Origin: Herpetosiphon gulosus
Lineage (GTDB): Bacteria; Chloroflexota; Chloroflexia; Chloroflexales; Herpetosiphonaceae
DNA: 64,000 nt
Reading direction: 5' to 3'
NCBI RefSeq assembly: GCF_039545135.1
Contig: NZ_BAABRU010000020.1
Span: 1-64,000, forward strand
A program made the translations under genes and the position numbers. Positions within the stretch are counted from its first letter, which is position 1. Each line of letters starts with the position of its first letter. The notes beneath the pieces were generated by a model. It searched no databases, was not told the DNA's origin, and was given only the letters and a program-made list of their open reading frames with translations. Positions 1 through 7,738 of the stretch are shown piece after piece.

Positions 1-224
1 TCGCGATATCACTGCAAAATGGGTCACGCTGCCAAACTGGGCACGGATTCGCAACCAATTGGCCATTCGCTTTGACGGACGCTTTCCGGGGTAATGGGGC
101 GAAATACACAATCTACTTGACAGTCCCCTTGGGCAAGGCCAAACAAGTCCATCCATTGTTGTGGTTCGTCGCCGTAGCCTTCTTGGTTTACTTCCTATTG
201 CCGTTGATCGAGGCGAAGATTTAG
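1..224 (+). CDS. 3' end of a gene cut by the window edge, frame uncertain
   Basis: Two frames are open from the left edge. One ends at a TAA at 92-94 and uses codons typical of the neighbouring genes. Another runs from base 3 to a TAG at 222-224 and ends in a hydrophobic, membrane-like stretch (LLWFVAVAFLVYFLLPLIEA). The first may be the true C-terminus, or the two may be parts of one gene joined by a frameshift near base 90. No family is recognisable from so short a piece. It is listed only because coding-like sequence reaches the edge on the + strand. Confidence 0.3.
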   Translation, partial: AISLQNGSRCQTGHGFATNWPFALTDAFRGNGAKYTIYLTVPLGKAKQVHPLLWFVAVAFLVYFLLPLIEAKI

Positions 225-227
225 GTT

Positions 228-271
228 CCCCTCACCCCCTAGCCCCCTCATCCCGCACGCGGGAGAGGGGG
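228..271. repeat. GC-rich dispersed palindrome, copy 1
   Basis: A CCCTCACC-type left arm is followed by a CCCGC...GCGGGAGAGGGGG hairpin. It is the same family as copies at 3091, 12218, 12285, 23337 and 47381. This copy is degenerate and lacks the closing GGTGAGGG. The rest of 225-428 holds no recognisable gene. It ends with the AGAGGAG ribosome-binding site of the next gene. Confidence 0.7.
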
Positions 272-428
272 AAAATCACCTGTTGTTTGCAACTAACCTG
301 CTACATTCTTGCTGCATTTCTGCTCTATACTGCTCTAGCTCCTTGCTATACTCGATATATCTCGTTCTCGTCAACGAGTCACTAGGCAAGGAGTCGCGCT
401 CGAAGCGCTCTGCTAGAGGAGTCACATT

Positions 429-2510
429 GTGGAACGTCGTTTTCGACCAAAACTACTATTCGTATCTTTATTGGGATTAGGCTTGTTTGGCTTGTTGCCC
501 CAACAACCAAGTCGGGCATCCAGTCCAGTCCAGTCCAGTCCAGTCCAGTCCAGTCCAGTCCAGTCCAGTCCAGTCCAGTCCAGTCCAGTCCAGTCCAGTC
601 CAGTCCAATTCAACCCCTATCCAACCCCAATGGCTGAACCAATTCTTGAGCCAGTTCAGGGGATGACGGCTATTCCGGTCAGTACCGATGCGATCCTGCC
701 AGAAGATCTGGATCAACCCTACAGCATTGTTGGCGAATATAGTGGGCAAACCTATATCTTTCTCCACACGCTGGATGCCCAATTGAATGTAGGCACTGAT
801 TGGTTTGATAGCAATCAGCAGCCCATTTCCTATACAACCTTCTTAGAACAAGAACGCGCTGCCTATTGGGCCAGTTATGGTAATTTTGATGAAACCTTGG
901 TCACTGAACTCGCCTTGAAGCAAGCCAACGATTATGTACCTGTTATGCTCTGGCTCAGTGATGAAACCGCCAATAAACAATCGGTCATCACCACCCTCAA
1001 TAGCCTGACGAGTCAACCCTATCAATTTACCCAAGGGCAGGTTGCACCAACCTTGTATTCCGCGCTGCGCAAAGCCGATCTCCAAGCCTTGCAATGGCAA
1101 CCAAGTATTGATCGCATCTATCCCTCGCGCTCATTTGACCCACAGCCCGAGCCGTTAGACATTAATGCGATCCAGTCACCATTGATTCATAGCGCTCTGC
1201 AAACTGAATACATTCCAGCATTCTGGCAAGATGAGAACTATGGAGGAGGCCAGAAATTAGCACTAATTGAACCAGGCAAAGTCCGCCCCTTATATGTTGA
1301 TGTTGTTGCCAGCCAAGCCTCATGTACGAATTATCCTTTTGACCCGCATGCGACAGCCGTTGCCAATGTGATGGCCAGCAGTGGTGCGCTCCTTGGAGTT
1401 GCTTCATCTGCCAAGATTATCTCTAGTTGTATTAGTGGTGATGGGCAATTAGAGGAGGCCTTGCATTGGGCCGATACACAAGGTGCAGATGTTACCAATA
1501 TCAGCCTTGCCCTAGAAGGTTCTTCCCAATTAGGCGGGCCAGATCGGGTTGTTGATTACTTTACCCGCAGTCGTCATCGACTAGCCGTGGTTGCATCAGG
1601 AAATGAAGGCGGGTTTGTTGCCACACCCGCTAAAGCATGGAATGCCTTATCGGTTGGTGGCTTTGAGGATATGAACACCATCAAATGGTCGGGCGATGAA
1701 ATGCTCGATGTTTTTTCATCAGATAGGAGCCACCATGTTGTTTCCGCATGGCAGAATCCATCGAATCAAGCAGGAGCGTGGGAAAAACCTGAGGTAATAG
1801 CAGTAGGCCTCTTAGAAATGTACGGGGATGGGGCAAATAATACTGAAATCGCATCGTGGGCAGGCACAAGTGTCGCTACTCCGCAAGTAGTTGGATTAGT
1901 TGGGTTACTTTTGAATGTTGCGCCCGACTTAGTAAGCTGGCCCGAGGCCATGAAGGCGATCGTTATGGCTTCATCGGTTCATAATCTTGTTGGACCTCTC
2001 TCAATTACGCCCAATGCAGGCGACTTGCGCGATGGAGCAGGGGCAATTGTGGGATCTTTAGCCCGCGATATTGCCAGCAGTCGTAGTTTGAGCAATTGGA
2101 CGAGTTGTAACTTTTCATGTTGGGGGGCGATCGAACTAACTGACGAACAATTTCCAGTAGGCACAACCACTGGGGGTAAAATCTGGGCCGCCGCAGGCGA
2201 ACGGGTGCGGGTGGTAGTCGCTTGGCCTGCCCGCGCAACGGCATATTATCATTTTGGAATGGAAACAAATTTAAATTTATCGATCCTAAGTCCAAGTAAC
2301 CAGCTGGTGACAAGTTCAAATCGCGTTAATAGTAGCTTTGAGATGGTTGATTTCATCGCACCTGTCAGCGGCAGTTATTCGATTAATGTAGTCAACGTGG
2401 CCAGCCCAGAAACCGAGCATCGGATCGGGATCGCGGCGCTTGTTTATAATCAAAGCTTGTTACTCGAAATTGACAACAACCTTTTTATCCCCATCGCCCA
2501 AGCTAATTAA
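429..2510 (+). CDS. secreted subtilisin-like (S8) serine peptidase homologue with pentapeptide repeat
   Basis: The GTG start at 429 follows AGAGGAG by seven bases. The 693-residue product has a signal peptide (residues 1-30), then six SSPVQ repeats encoded by the CAGTC tract at 521-605. An S8 domain follows: His307 in a PHATAVA motif (usually HGTxVAG), oxyanion Asn392 in SGNEGG, and nucleophile Ser481 in AGTSVATP. The strand that normally carries the catalytic Asp reads LIEPG, placing Glu281 there, so activity is uncertain. The C-terminal ~130 residues look like a beta-rich pre-peptidase-type domain, and the tail reads NLFIPIAQ, similar to FLPLV tails of other secreted proteins here. It probably acts outside the cell. 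A lipoprotein gene follows within 17 bases. Confidence 0.85.
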   Translation: MERRFRPKLLFVSLLGLGLFGLLPQQPSRASSPVQSSPVQSSPVQSSPVQSSPVQSSPVQFNPYPTPMAEPILEPVQGMTAIPVSTDAILPEDLDQPYSIVGEYSGQTYIFLHTLDAQLNVGTDWFDSNQQPISYTTFLEQERAAYWASYGNFDETLVTELALKQANDYVPVMLWLSDETANKQSVITTLNSLTSQPYQFTQGQVAPTLYSALRKADLQALQWQPSIDRIYPSRSFDPQPEPLDINAIQSPLIHSALQTEYIPAFWQDENYGGGQKLALIEPGKVRPLYVDVVASQASCTNYPFDPHATAVANVMASSGALLGVASSAKIISSCISGDGQLEEALHWADTQGADVTNISLALEGSSQLGGPDRVVDYFTRSRHRLAVVASGNEGGFVATPAKAWNALSVGGFEDMNTIKWSGDEMLDVFSSDRSHHVVSAWQNPSNQAGAWEKPEVIAVGLLEMYGDGANNTEIASWAGTSVATPQVVGLVGLLLNVAPDLVSWPEAMKAIVMASSVHNLVGPLSITPNAGDLRDGAGAIVGSLARDIASSRSLSNWTSCNFSCWGAIELTDEQFPVGTTTGGKIWAAAGERVRVVVAWPARATAYYHFGMETNLNLSILSPSNQLVTSSNRVNSSFEMVDFIAPVSGSYSINVVNVASPETEHRIGIAALVYNQSLLLEIDNNLFIPIAQAN
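521..605 (+). repeat. pentanucleotide microsatellite (CAGTC)x17 inside a coding region
   Basis: Seventeen uninterrupted copies of CAGTC lie just after the signal-peptide codons of the S8 peptidase gene. Because five is not a multiple of three, each reading frame of the tract gives the same pentapeptide in a rotated register and no stop codon. Gain or loss of one or two units would throw the downstream catalytic domain out of frame. Confidence 0.97.
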
Positions 2511-2527
2511 CAATGGAGCAATCGATC

Positions 2528-3079
2528 ATGCGAACGATTTTCACGCTACTACTACTCATATTGCTAGCTGGATGTAGCAGCCAACAGTCAGTTCAAGTCT
2601 TACCATTTACAAGGCTTGCTGACCTTGATGATAGGCATCCAGCCTTGGATGATTATCCCCCCGCAGGGGCAGTCTTAAATCTCCGTTTCACCCAAACGAC
2701 TGGCCAGCAAACCCGCTTGCTTGAAGAACTCCCGAAATATAAAGAGCCTTTCGTCAATCGTGAAGCAATTCAAGCTGTGGATATGCAGACCACCATTATT
2801 TTGAGCGTCTTTACTTCAGCGTATGGCCATAGCGGGTATTGGGTCAAAATTAACGAAGTTCAACGCGATCAACAAACCCTAACCGTCGTCGTGGAGTATC
2901 ATCCACCAAGCCAAGGCCAATTCTTAACTCAAGCAGGTCCAGTGATGTCGATCAGCAGCATTGCAATTGATCGGGCATTGCTGCCGCCAACCGATAGCCT
3001 AGTGACGATTCGGGTTGTCGATCAACACCAAACCGAGTGGATTCAGCAGGTCTATGAGTTAAAGCCATATATCGAATAA
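2528..3079 (+). CDS. predicted lipoprotein of unknown function
   Basis: The start chosen is the ATG at 2528, which follows GGAG by nine bases; an ATG at 2513 in the same frame overlaps this ribosome-binding site. The 183-residue product begins with a type II signal peptide (MRTIFTLLLLILLAGC) whose lipobox LAGC puts the lipidated cysteine at residue 16. The mature part is a soluble beta-rich domain with no motif I recognise. It sits 17 bases after the secreted S8 peptidase gene, so the two are probably co-transcribed and both surface located. The gene ends just before a GC-rich hairpin at 3091 that can act as terminator. Confidence 0.75.
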   Translation: MRTIFTLLLLILLAGCSSQQSVQVLPFTRLADLDDRHPALDDYPPAGAVLNLRFTQTTGQQTRLLEELPKYKEPFVNREAIQAVDMQTTIILSVFTSAYGHSGYWVKINEVQRDQQTLTVVVEYHPPSQGQFLTQAGPVMSISSIAIDRALLPPTDSLVTIRVVDQHQTEWIQQVYELKPYIE

Positions 3080-3090
3080 ACATAAAAAAG

Positions 3091-3130
3091 CCCCTCTCCC
3101 GCCGCAGTGGGAGAGGGGTTGGGGTAAGGG
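3091..3130. terminator. GC-rich dispersed palindrome, copy 2, between convergent genes
   Basis: Ten-base arms CCCCTCTCCC (3091-3100) and GGGAGAGGGG (3109-3118) form a strong hairpin preceded by AAAAAAG, which is a T-run on the minus strand. It lies exactly between the ends of a + strand and a - strand gene, so it could terminate both. It belongs to the dispersed palindrome family described at 23337. Confidence 0.7.
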
Positions 3131-3133
3131 AAC

Positions 3134-4792
3134 TTAGCCTGCGGCGTTGACCGTGGCCTTGTCGCCAGTTTCAATCAGATAGACGCTGCCTTTGTGGGCT
3201 TTGGCGCGTTTCTTGACATCGGCGGCCAAATCGCCAAACTCGGCAAAGTGGGTAATCTGGTGGTTGAGGCTCGAAACTACCCCGATCGAAATGCTCACAA
3301 ACGGAAATTGCTTGGGATTGCCCTCGCGGTCGTTTTGGCGAATAAAGCCGCGTTGGCGCGATTCAATGTCGTAATACAATGGTGCAAGCTGATCAAACTC
3401 GCGAATAATCGATTCGCAAATCGCCACAACATTATCGGGATGGGCTAGAAATACAAAATCATCGCCGCCAATGTGGCCGACAAAATCGCCAGCCGCCCCC
3501 GACCGTTCTACCGCTCCGGTGATAATCCGCGCAGTTTGGTGGATAATCGCATCGCCTTTGAGAAAGCCATATTGATCGTTGTAGGCTTTGAAGTGGTCAA
3601 GGTCGCAGTAACCAACCACAAACGGCTGCTTGCGATCAAGCCGAGCAGCAATCGCTCGTTCGATCGCCCGATTACCAGGCAGCATCGTCGATGGGTTGGC
3701 GTTGCCTTCGACTTCGCGGCGACGCAGCGAAGCACTGATTCGCGCTAGCAATTCGTTCCAATCGAAGGGCTTGGTAATATAATCGTCTGCGCCCAGCTGA
3801 AAGCCACGCACTTTTTCTTCGGGCTTGCCCAGTGCCGACACCAACATCAACGGCGTAGTAGCGGTTTGAGTGCGTTCGCGCAACTGGCGCAACACTGTCC
3901 AGCCATCAATATCGGGCAACATCAAATCGAGCATAATCAGATCGAAGGGCTGGCGCATGGCTAGGCGCAAGCCTTCTTCGCCGCTGGTCGTGACCGTGAT
4001 CGAATAACCAGCGTTGGATAAGCCTTGGCTGACCACTTGCTGAATCTCTTGATCATCTTCGATCACCAAAAGCTCGGCGATGGTTTTCTTGCGACTTTTG
4101 ATCACCAATTCGCTAACCATGATCGGCAAACGATCTAAGGCTTCGTCTTTGCGAATAATTTGCAGGCGTGGGTCAAGCTCTAGTTTTTCGGTTTGCTTGG
4201 CCTCTAAACCTGTATAAATGATAATTGGAATATGCTTGGTTTCAGGGTCTTCGCCCAATACAAAGGCCACTTGCTCGCCATTGAGATGCGGCAACATCAG
4301 GTCGAGAATAATCGCCACTGGTTGATAAGCCCGCGCCAAATCTAAGCCAGCCATACCATCGGGAGCGGTCACCACGTTATAGCCCGATTGGGTTAAACGA
4401 GCGGAAACCACCGCGCGATAGGTCTGCGAATCTTCGATCAGCAACACGCATGGTTTGCTGGTGTCGATATCGGGGGGATATTTGGGCAAGGCTAAATTGG
4501 GCTTTTCGGTAGGCGTTTGAACTGGATGCTGTGGGCGCTGGGCCAGCACCTCGTCAGGAATAATCACCTGAATGCCGGTTGGGTGATCAAACATATATTC
4601 TTGCAGCACATCAATCGCGCTGCCCAAGCGGGTAGCCGAGCGATTGAGCAAGCCCATCACCTCAGCAATTTGGGCCGAGTTGGCATTACTTTCAGCTAAA
4701 TAACGCTCAAGCAACGCCAACCCCGCGTTCAATGTGGTGAGGGGTGTTGCAAAGCGGTGAACAAAACGAGAACGGCGTTCGTAGCTATCCAT
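3134..4792 (-). CDS. two-receiver response regulator with GGDEF (diguanylate cyclase) domain
   Basis: The ATG at 4792 has GGAG eight bases upstream; an in-frame TTG at 4837 would overlap the previous gene. The 552-residue product has, in order: a short dimerisation-like helix region with His12 (VHRFATPL, resembling HisKA but with no ATPase domain); receiver domain 1 with Asp164 (ILDLMLP); receiver domain 2 with Asp289 (MLDLMLP) and KPF; and a GGDEF domain with active-site motif GGDDF near residue 444 and a conserved CDLDHFKAYND segment. It probably makes cyclic di-GMP under control of phosphorylation. GGDDF instead of GGDEF is a conservative change. It lies directly downstream of the membrane GAF sensor gene, probably in one operon. 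Confidence 0.88.
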   Translation of the reverse strand: MDSYERRSRFVHRFATPLTTLNAGLALLERYLAESNANSAQIAEVMGLLNRSATRLGSAIDVLQEYMFDHPTGIQVIIPDEVLAQRPQHPVQTPTEKPNLALPKYPPDIDTSKPCVLLIEDSQTYRAVVSARLTQSGYNVVTAPDGMAGLDLARAYQPVAIILDLMLPHLNGEQVAFVLGEDPETKHIPIIIYTGLEAKQTEKLELDPRLQIIRKDEALDRLPIMVSELVIKSRKKTIAELLVIEDDQEIQQVVSQGLSNAGYSITVTTSGEEGLRLAMRQPFDLIMLDLMLPDIDGWTVLRQLRERTQTATTPLMLVSALGKPEEKVRGFQLGADDYITKPFDWNELLARISASLRRREVEGNANPSTMLPGNRAIERAIAARLDRKQPFVVGYCDLDHFKAYNDQYGFLKGDAIIHQTARIITGAVERSGAAGDFVGHIGGDDFVFLAHPDNVVAICESIIREFDQLAPLYYDIESRQRGFIRQNDREGNPKQFPFVSISIGVVSSLNHQITHFAEFGDLAADVKKRAKAHKGSVYLIETGDKATVNAAG

Positions 4793-4817
4793 ACAGGTAT
4801 CTCCAGATGCCTCGCGC

Positions 4818-6755
4818 TTAGGGACGTTGTCGCTCAACCGAGCCGGAAGGGCGATCGCCTTGGTCTTCCATCAGCGCCAACTGACGGGCCACTTCTTCCA
4901 CCGCCACCCGTTGTTTTCGATAAAAATCCGATTCGCTCATTGCGAGCTTATCTATAATCTCGCGTATCCGTAAGCCTTTGAGAAAGCGTAATTCTAAAAT
5001 ATTGTAAATCATCCATTCGGGAGCCGTTGGATCAAGTTGATCTTCAGGCCGAATGTTTTCGATCGCTTGGCGCAACACGCCTTGCAAAGCCCGCGTTGGG
5101 CTGCCACCCTGCGTATCGAGCAATTGGCGTACTGTGCGCAAATCGAGCAATGGGCTATCGCTCAGTTTTGGGCCACCCCAATAATGTGAAAGTGCATCCT
5201 TGACCAGCTGTGGAAACTCAGGATGCAAGGCCACATCAGCCATCGCATCGGCCATTCCGGTAGCTGGTGTTTCGATTTCACTGGTTAATTGTAACAGCGA
5301 AGCGCTTTGTGGGGCTAGCCCACGCAACGAGCTAAATAGATTTTGCTGCAATTGCATATGGGTCAGCGCCAATTCCATTTGATGCGCCAAGGTTGCAATC
5401 AACTGGCGCGTGGGGATGGTCAGTTGTTCTGGCCGACAACCAATCCCAATTGCACCCAATAATTCCTGCTGGCTATTGTACAGTGGCAATAAACAAAAGC
5501 CATCGCGAATGCTAAAATCCTCAACTTCGGGAATACGATCGTTACTGAAAGCCAAGTGGGGCAAATTTTGCAATAGCTCGTTGATATTATGAACATTCAA
5601 AAATTGCTTGATGGTGCGGCGCGGGCCACACGACGCTTGGACGGTAAAATGCTCATCATTGGGAGCCAGCACAAAGCCTGATTCAACCCGCAACGAGCCA
5701 CAAACTGCCACCAAGGTATTTTCGAGCAATTGGCGTAAATCTTGGCGAGTGAAGGCTCGCTCCTCGAAGCGTCGCATCCAGCGTACTTCATCACTATCTT
5801 GGCGATAAATCAGGGTATCGACGGTTGGTCGAATTCGCCCAATAAAAATTGGCATCATCACCGTCATCAACATCACCCCAAAAATCGTGATTGTTGCCCG
5901 GGGCAAACCTGTAGCGGCACTGATCGGCTCAACCAATTGCAAACAAATAATCAAGGCTACGCCAACGAATGGCCCATATAATACATAACGTAAGAAATTA
6001 TACTTAACCAAACGATCTGGCACAATCACCCCATGGAAAGCCACGCTATAGGTCATGAGGGTCATCATTACTCCCACGCCGGTGGTGCTTGCGCCTAGTA
6101 GCATCAACGAAAGCCAAGATGGCACGCCCTTAGTATTGGCGGCGATAATCAAATAGGGAAATACACCCAGAAATGGAGCTAAAAAAGAAGTACTTAAATA
6201 CCATAAGCGCCGCCGATTGGCTGGGGTAATCGAGCGTCGATGGGCTTGGCGAATGCACCAAACCCCAAGCAAACACACGGTGATGAAATAGCTAATGAAG
6301 AACCAAAACAATGGCCCTTTGCCAAAACCAACATACGGCTGACTTGGCACATCAATCACCAAAATGTTACTCGTCAGTGCGACCAGCCAAAAGCCAACGC
6401 TAAATGTATAGAATAAAGGTAACAGCACTCGCGTCCACATACGTGGATCACCCGTGCTACGAAGCAGAGATTCGGCAAAATGGTAATAGGCCGCAGGCAC
6501 AAGGCTAATACCTGCCCATTGAATGCGCCAAAGCACATGGCGAGTAGCTTCGGTTTGCGCTTGACGTTGGAGAATTGCGCCCCCAAGCACAATCATCAAG
6601 CCAACAATCAGCAAAGAAAACGAACGAGCTACCCCATTGCGCCAATTGTGCAGCGCAATATAGGCAAATAATGAAAACCCTACGACCACAATTGCTGCCA
6701 GCGTTAGGTCATTGGCTGCAAGCAAAAAATTAGTCCACGAAAACGCCGCCACCAT
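4818..6755 (-). CDS. multi-TM sensor protein with GAF-like domain and C-terminal HTH-like region
   Basis: The 645-residue product starts with about eight hydrophobic segments (residues 10-300) resembling the 7TM sensor module found at the N-terminus of some histidine kinases. A GAF-like domain follows (about 335-465). No histidine kinase core is present. The last 100 residues contain a helical segment with LKGLRIREIIDKLAMSESDFYRKQR, which looks like a helix-turn-helix. It probably detects a membrane-soluble or small ligand and passes the signal to the receiver-GGDEF protein encoded immediately downstream. No ATP-binding motif was seen, so it cannot be called a kinase. Confidence 0.75.
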   Translation of the reverse strand: MVAAFSWTNFLLAANDLTLAAIVVVGFSLFAYIALHNWRNGVARSFSLLIVGLMIVLGGAILQRQAQTEATRHVLWRIQWAGISLVPAAYYHFAESLLRSTGDPRMWTRVLLPLFYTFSVGFWLVALTSNILVIDVPSQPYVGFGKGPLFWFFISYFITVCLLGVWCIRQAHRRSITPANRRRLWYLSTSFLAPFLGVFPYLIIAANTKGVPSWLSLMLLGASTTGVGVMMTLMTYSVAFHGVIVPDRLVKYNFLRYVLYGPFVGVALIICLQLVEPISAATGLPRATITIFGVMLMTVMMPIFIGRIRPTVDTLIYRQDSDEVRWMRRFEERAFTRQDLRQLLENTLVAVCGSLRVESGFVLAPNDEHFTVQASCGPRRTIKQFLNVHNINELLQNLPHLAFSNDRIPEVEDFSIRDGFCLLPLYNSQQELLGAIGIGCRPEQLTIPTRQLIATLAHQMELALTHMQLQQNLFSSLRGLAPQSASLLQLTSEIETPATGMADAMADVALHPEFPQLVKDALSHYWGGPKLSDSPLLDLRTVRQLLDTQGGSPTRALQGVLRQAIENIRPEDQLDPTAPEWMIYNILELRFLKGLRIREIIDKLAMSESDFYRKQRVAVEEVARQLALMEDQGDRPSGSVERQRP

Positions 6756-6847
6756 ACCTAAAGTTCCTAGCGATTGAGAATGTAGTCTGCGAATGTGGCC
6801 GCAGCAGTGCCGCCACCTGAATTATAGCATGGCGCGTCTAGGTGATT

Positions 6848-7135
6848 CTAAAGGGCTAATTTGAGCGCCGCCGACCATGCTACAATCCCCGCCACCAAAC
6901 CTACGCCTAAAAGGATGTTTCGGTTGCGGGCTGAGGTGAGCGTATTTGATTGCATTACGCTAAAACAGCCAAAGCTTATTCCGCCGCCCAGCAGCATCAA
7001 ACCTGTCCATAAATCGCCAAAAATCGTCAATAGCAGCCCAGCCAAACCTAAAATTGCCGCCAAAATTAACAATAATTTCGAGCCAACCAATTGGCCTGGT
7101 ACACCGTTAGGGTTATCATAGGGTGTGAGTGGCAT
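6848..7135 (-). CDS. small membrane protein of unknown function
   Basis: The start at 7135 is supported by GGAGGA eight bases upstream; longer in-frame starts lack this. The product is 95 residues: a short polar N-terminus (MPLTPYDNPNG) followed by three hydrophobic helices with GLAGLLL, GLMLLGGGISFG and GVGLVAGIVAW segments. No family is recognised. It stands alone between the membrane sensor gene and a Nudix operon, all on the minus strand. Confidence 0.7.
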   Translation of the reverse strand: MPLTPYDNPNGVPGQLVGSKLLLILAAILGLAGLLLTIFGDLWTGLMLLGGGISFGCFSVMQSNTLTSARNRNILLGVGLVAGIVAWSAALKLAL

Positions 7136-7207
7136 AATTATGCTCCTCCATGCAACAAGCACGGGGTAAGCCGTGCCTGCTGTGCGATTAATTAAGTTGG
7201 TTCTGCA

Positions 7208-7729
7208 TTAAGCTTGCCAAGCAATCCGCAGTTGATTCTGTTCGTCGTAAGAATAGTGGGCGAAAAATGGTGGATCATGTGGTTGCATGCTCAGCACTTT
7301 GGGCAATAGAATCGCCAAATCATCAACGAGATCGCTAGTTGGTAATTGCGCAGCCGAGTGCCATTCTAATGCGCCTTCGACGCTTGACACAATGTTTTGG
7401 TTGCTGGCCTCGGCAGTCCACACCGCCATCACAATTCCTACATCAGCGCCGCTATCGATATGCACAATGCCAGCCAAACGCGGTTGCGCCACGGTCAAGC
7501 CAGTTTCTTCGTGGACTTCACGCAAGGTTGCGCTGAGAAAATCCTCGTTGCGTTCGATATGGCCGCCCACGCCATTTAAGCGATTGGGCCAAACGCGTTT
7601 GGTTGGTGCGCCGCGCAACAGTAACACTTGGCGTTCGGCTCCGCTGCCAAAGATCACAAAACATAGCGTGCGTGGAATTGTCTGCCAACGATGCAGATTG
7701 TTGTTAATGCCCTGATCTTCGCGCCCCAT
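7208..7729 (-). CDS. Nudix hydrolase
   Basis: This 173-residue protein has a full Nudix box (GGHIERNEDF...REVHEETGL), with the REVHEE glutamates that bind magnesium. The family hydrolyses a nucleoside diphosphate linked to another group; the substrate cannot be told from sequence. A GAGGTAGG ribosome-binding site precedes the ATG at 7729. It is the last gene of a tight cluster: Nudix (9412-9873), protein kinase (7739-9403), Nudix (this gene), with gaps of eight to nine bases. Confidence 0.9.
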   Translation of the reverse strand: MGREDQGINNNLHRWQTIPRTLCFVIFGSGAERQVLLLRGAPTKRVWPNRLNGVGGHIERNEDFLSATLREVHEETGLTVAQPRLAGIVHIDSGADVGIVMAVWTAEASNQNIVSSVEGALEWHSAAQLPTSDLVDDLAILLPKVLSMQPHDPPFFAHYSYDEQNQLRIAWQA

Positions 7730-7738
7730 AGTGTTTAC

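Noticed and set aside
422-782. Minus-strand frames of repeated LDWTG opposite the S8 gene
   Set aside because: They are the reverse reading of the CAGTC tract, with no ribosome-binding site and no sequence of interest beyond the tract.
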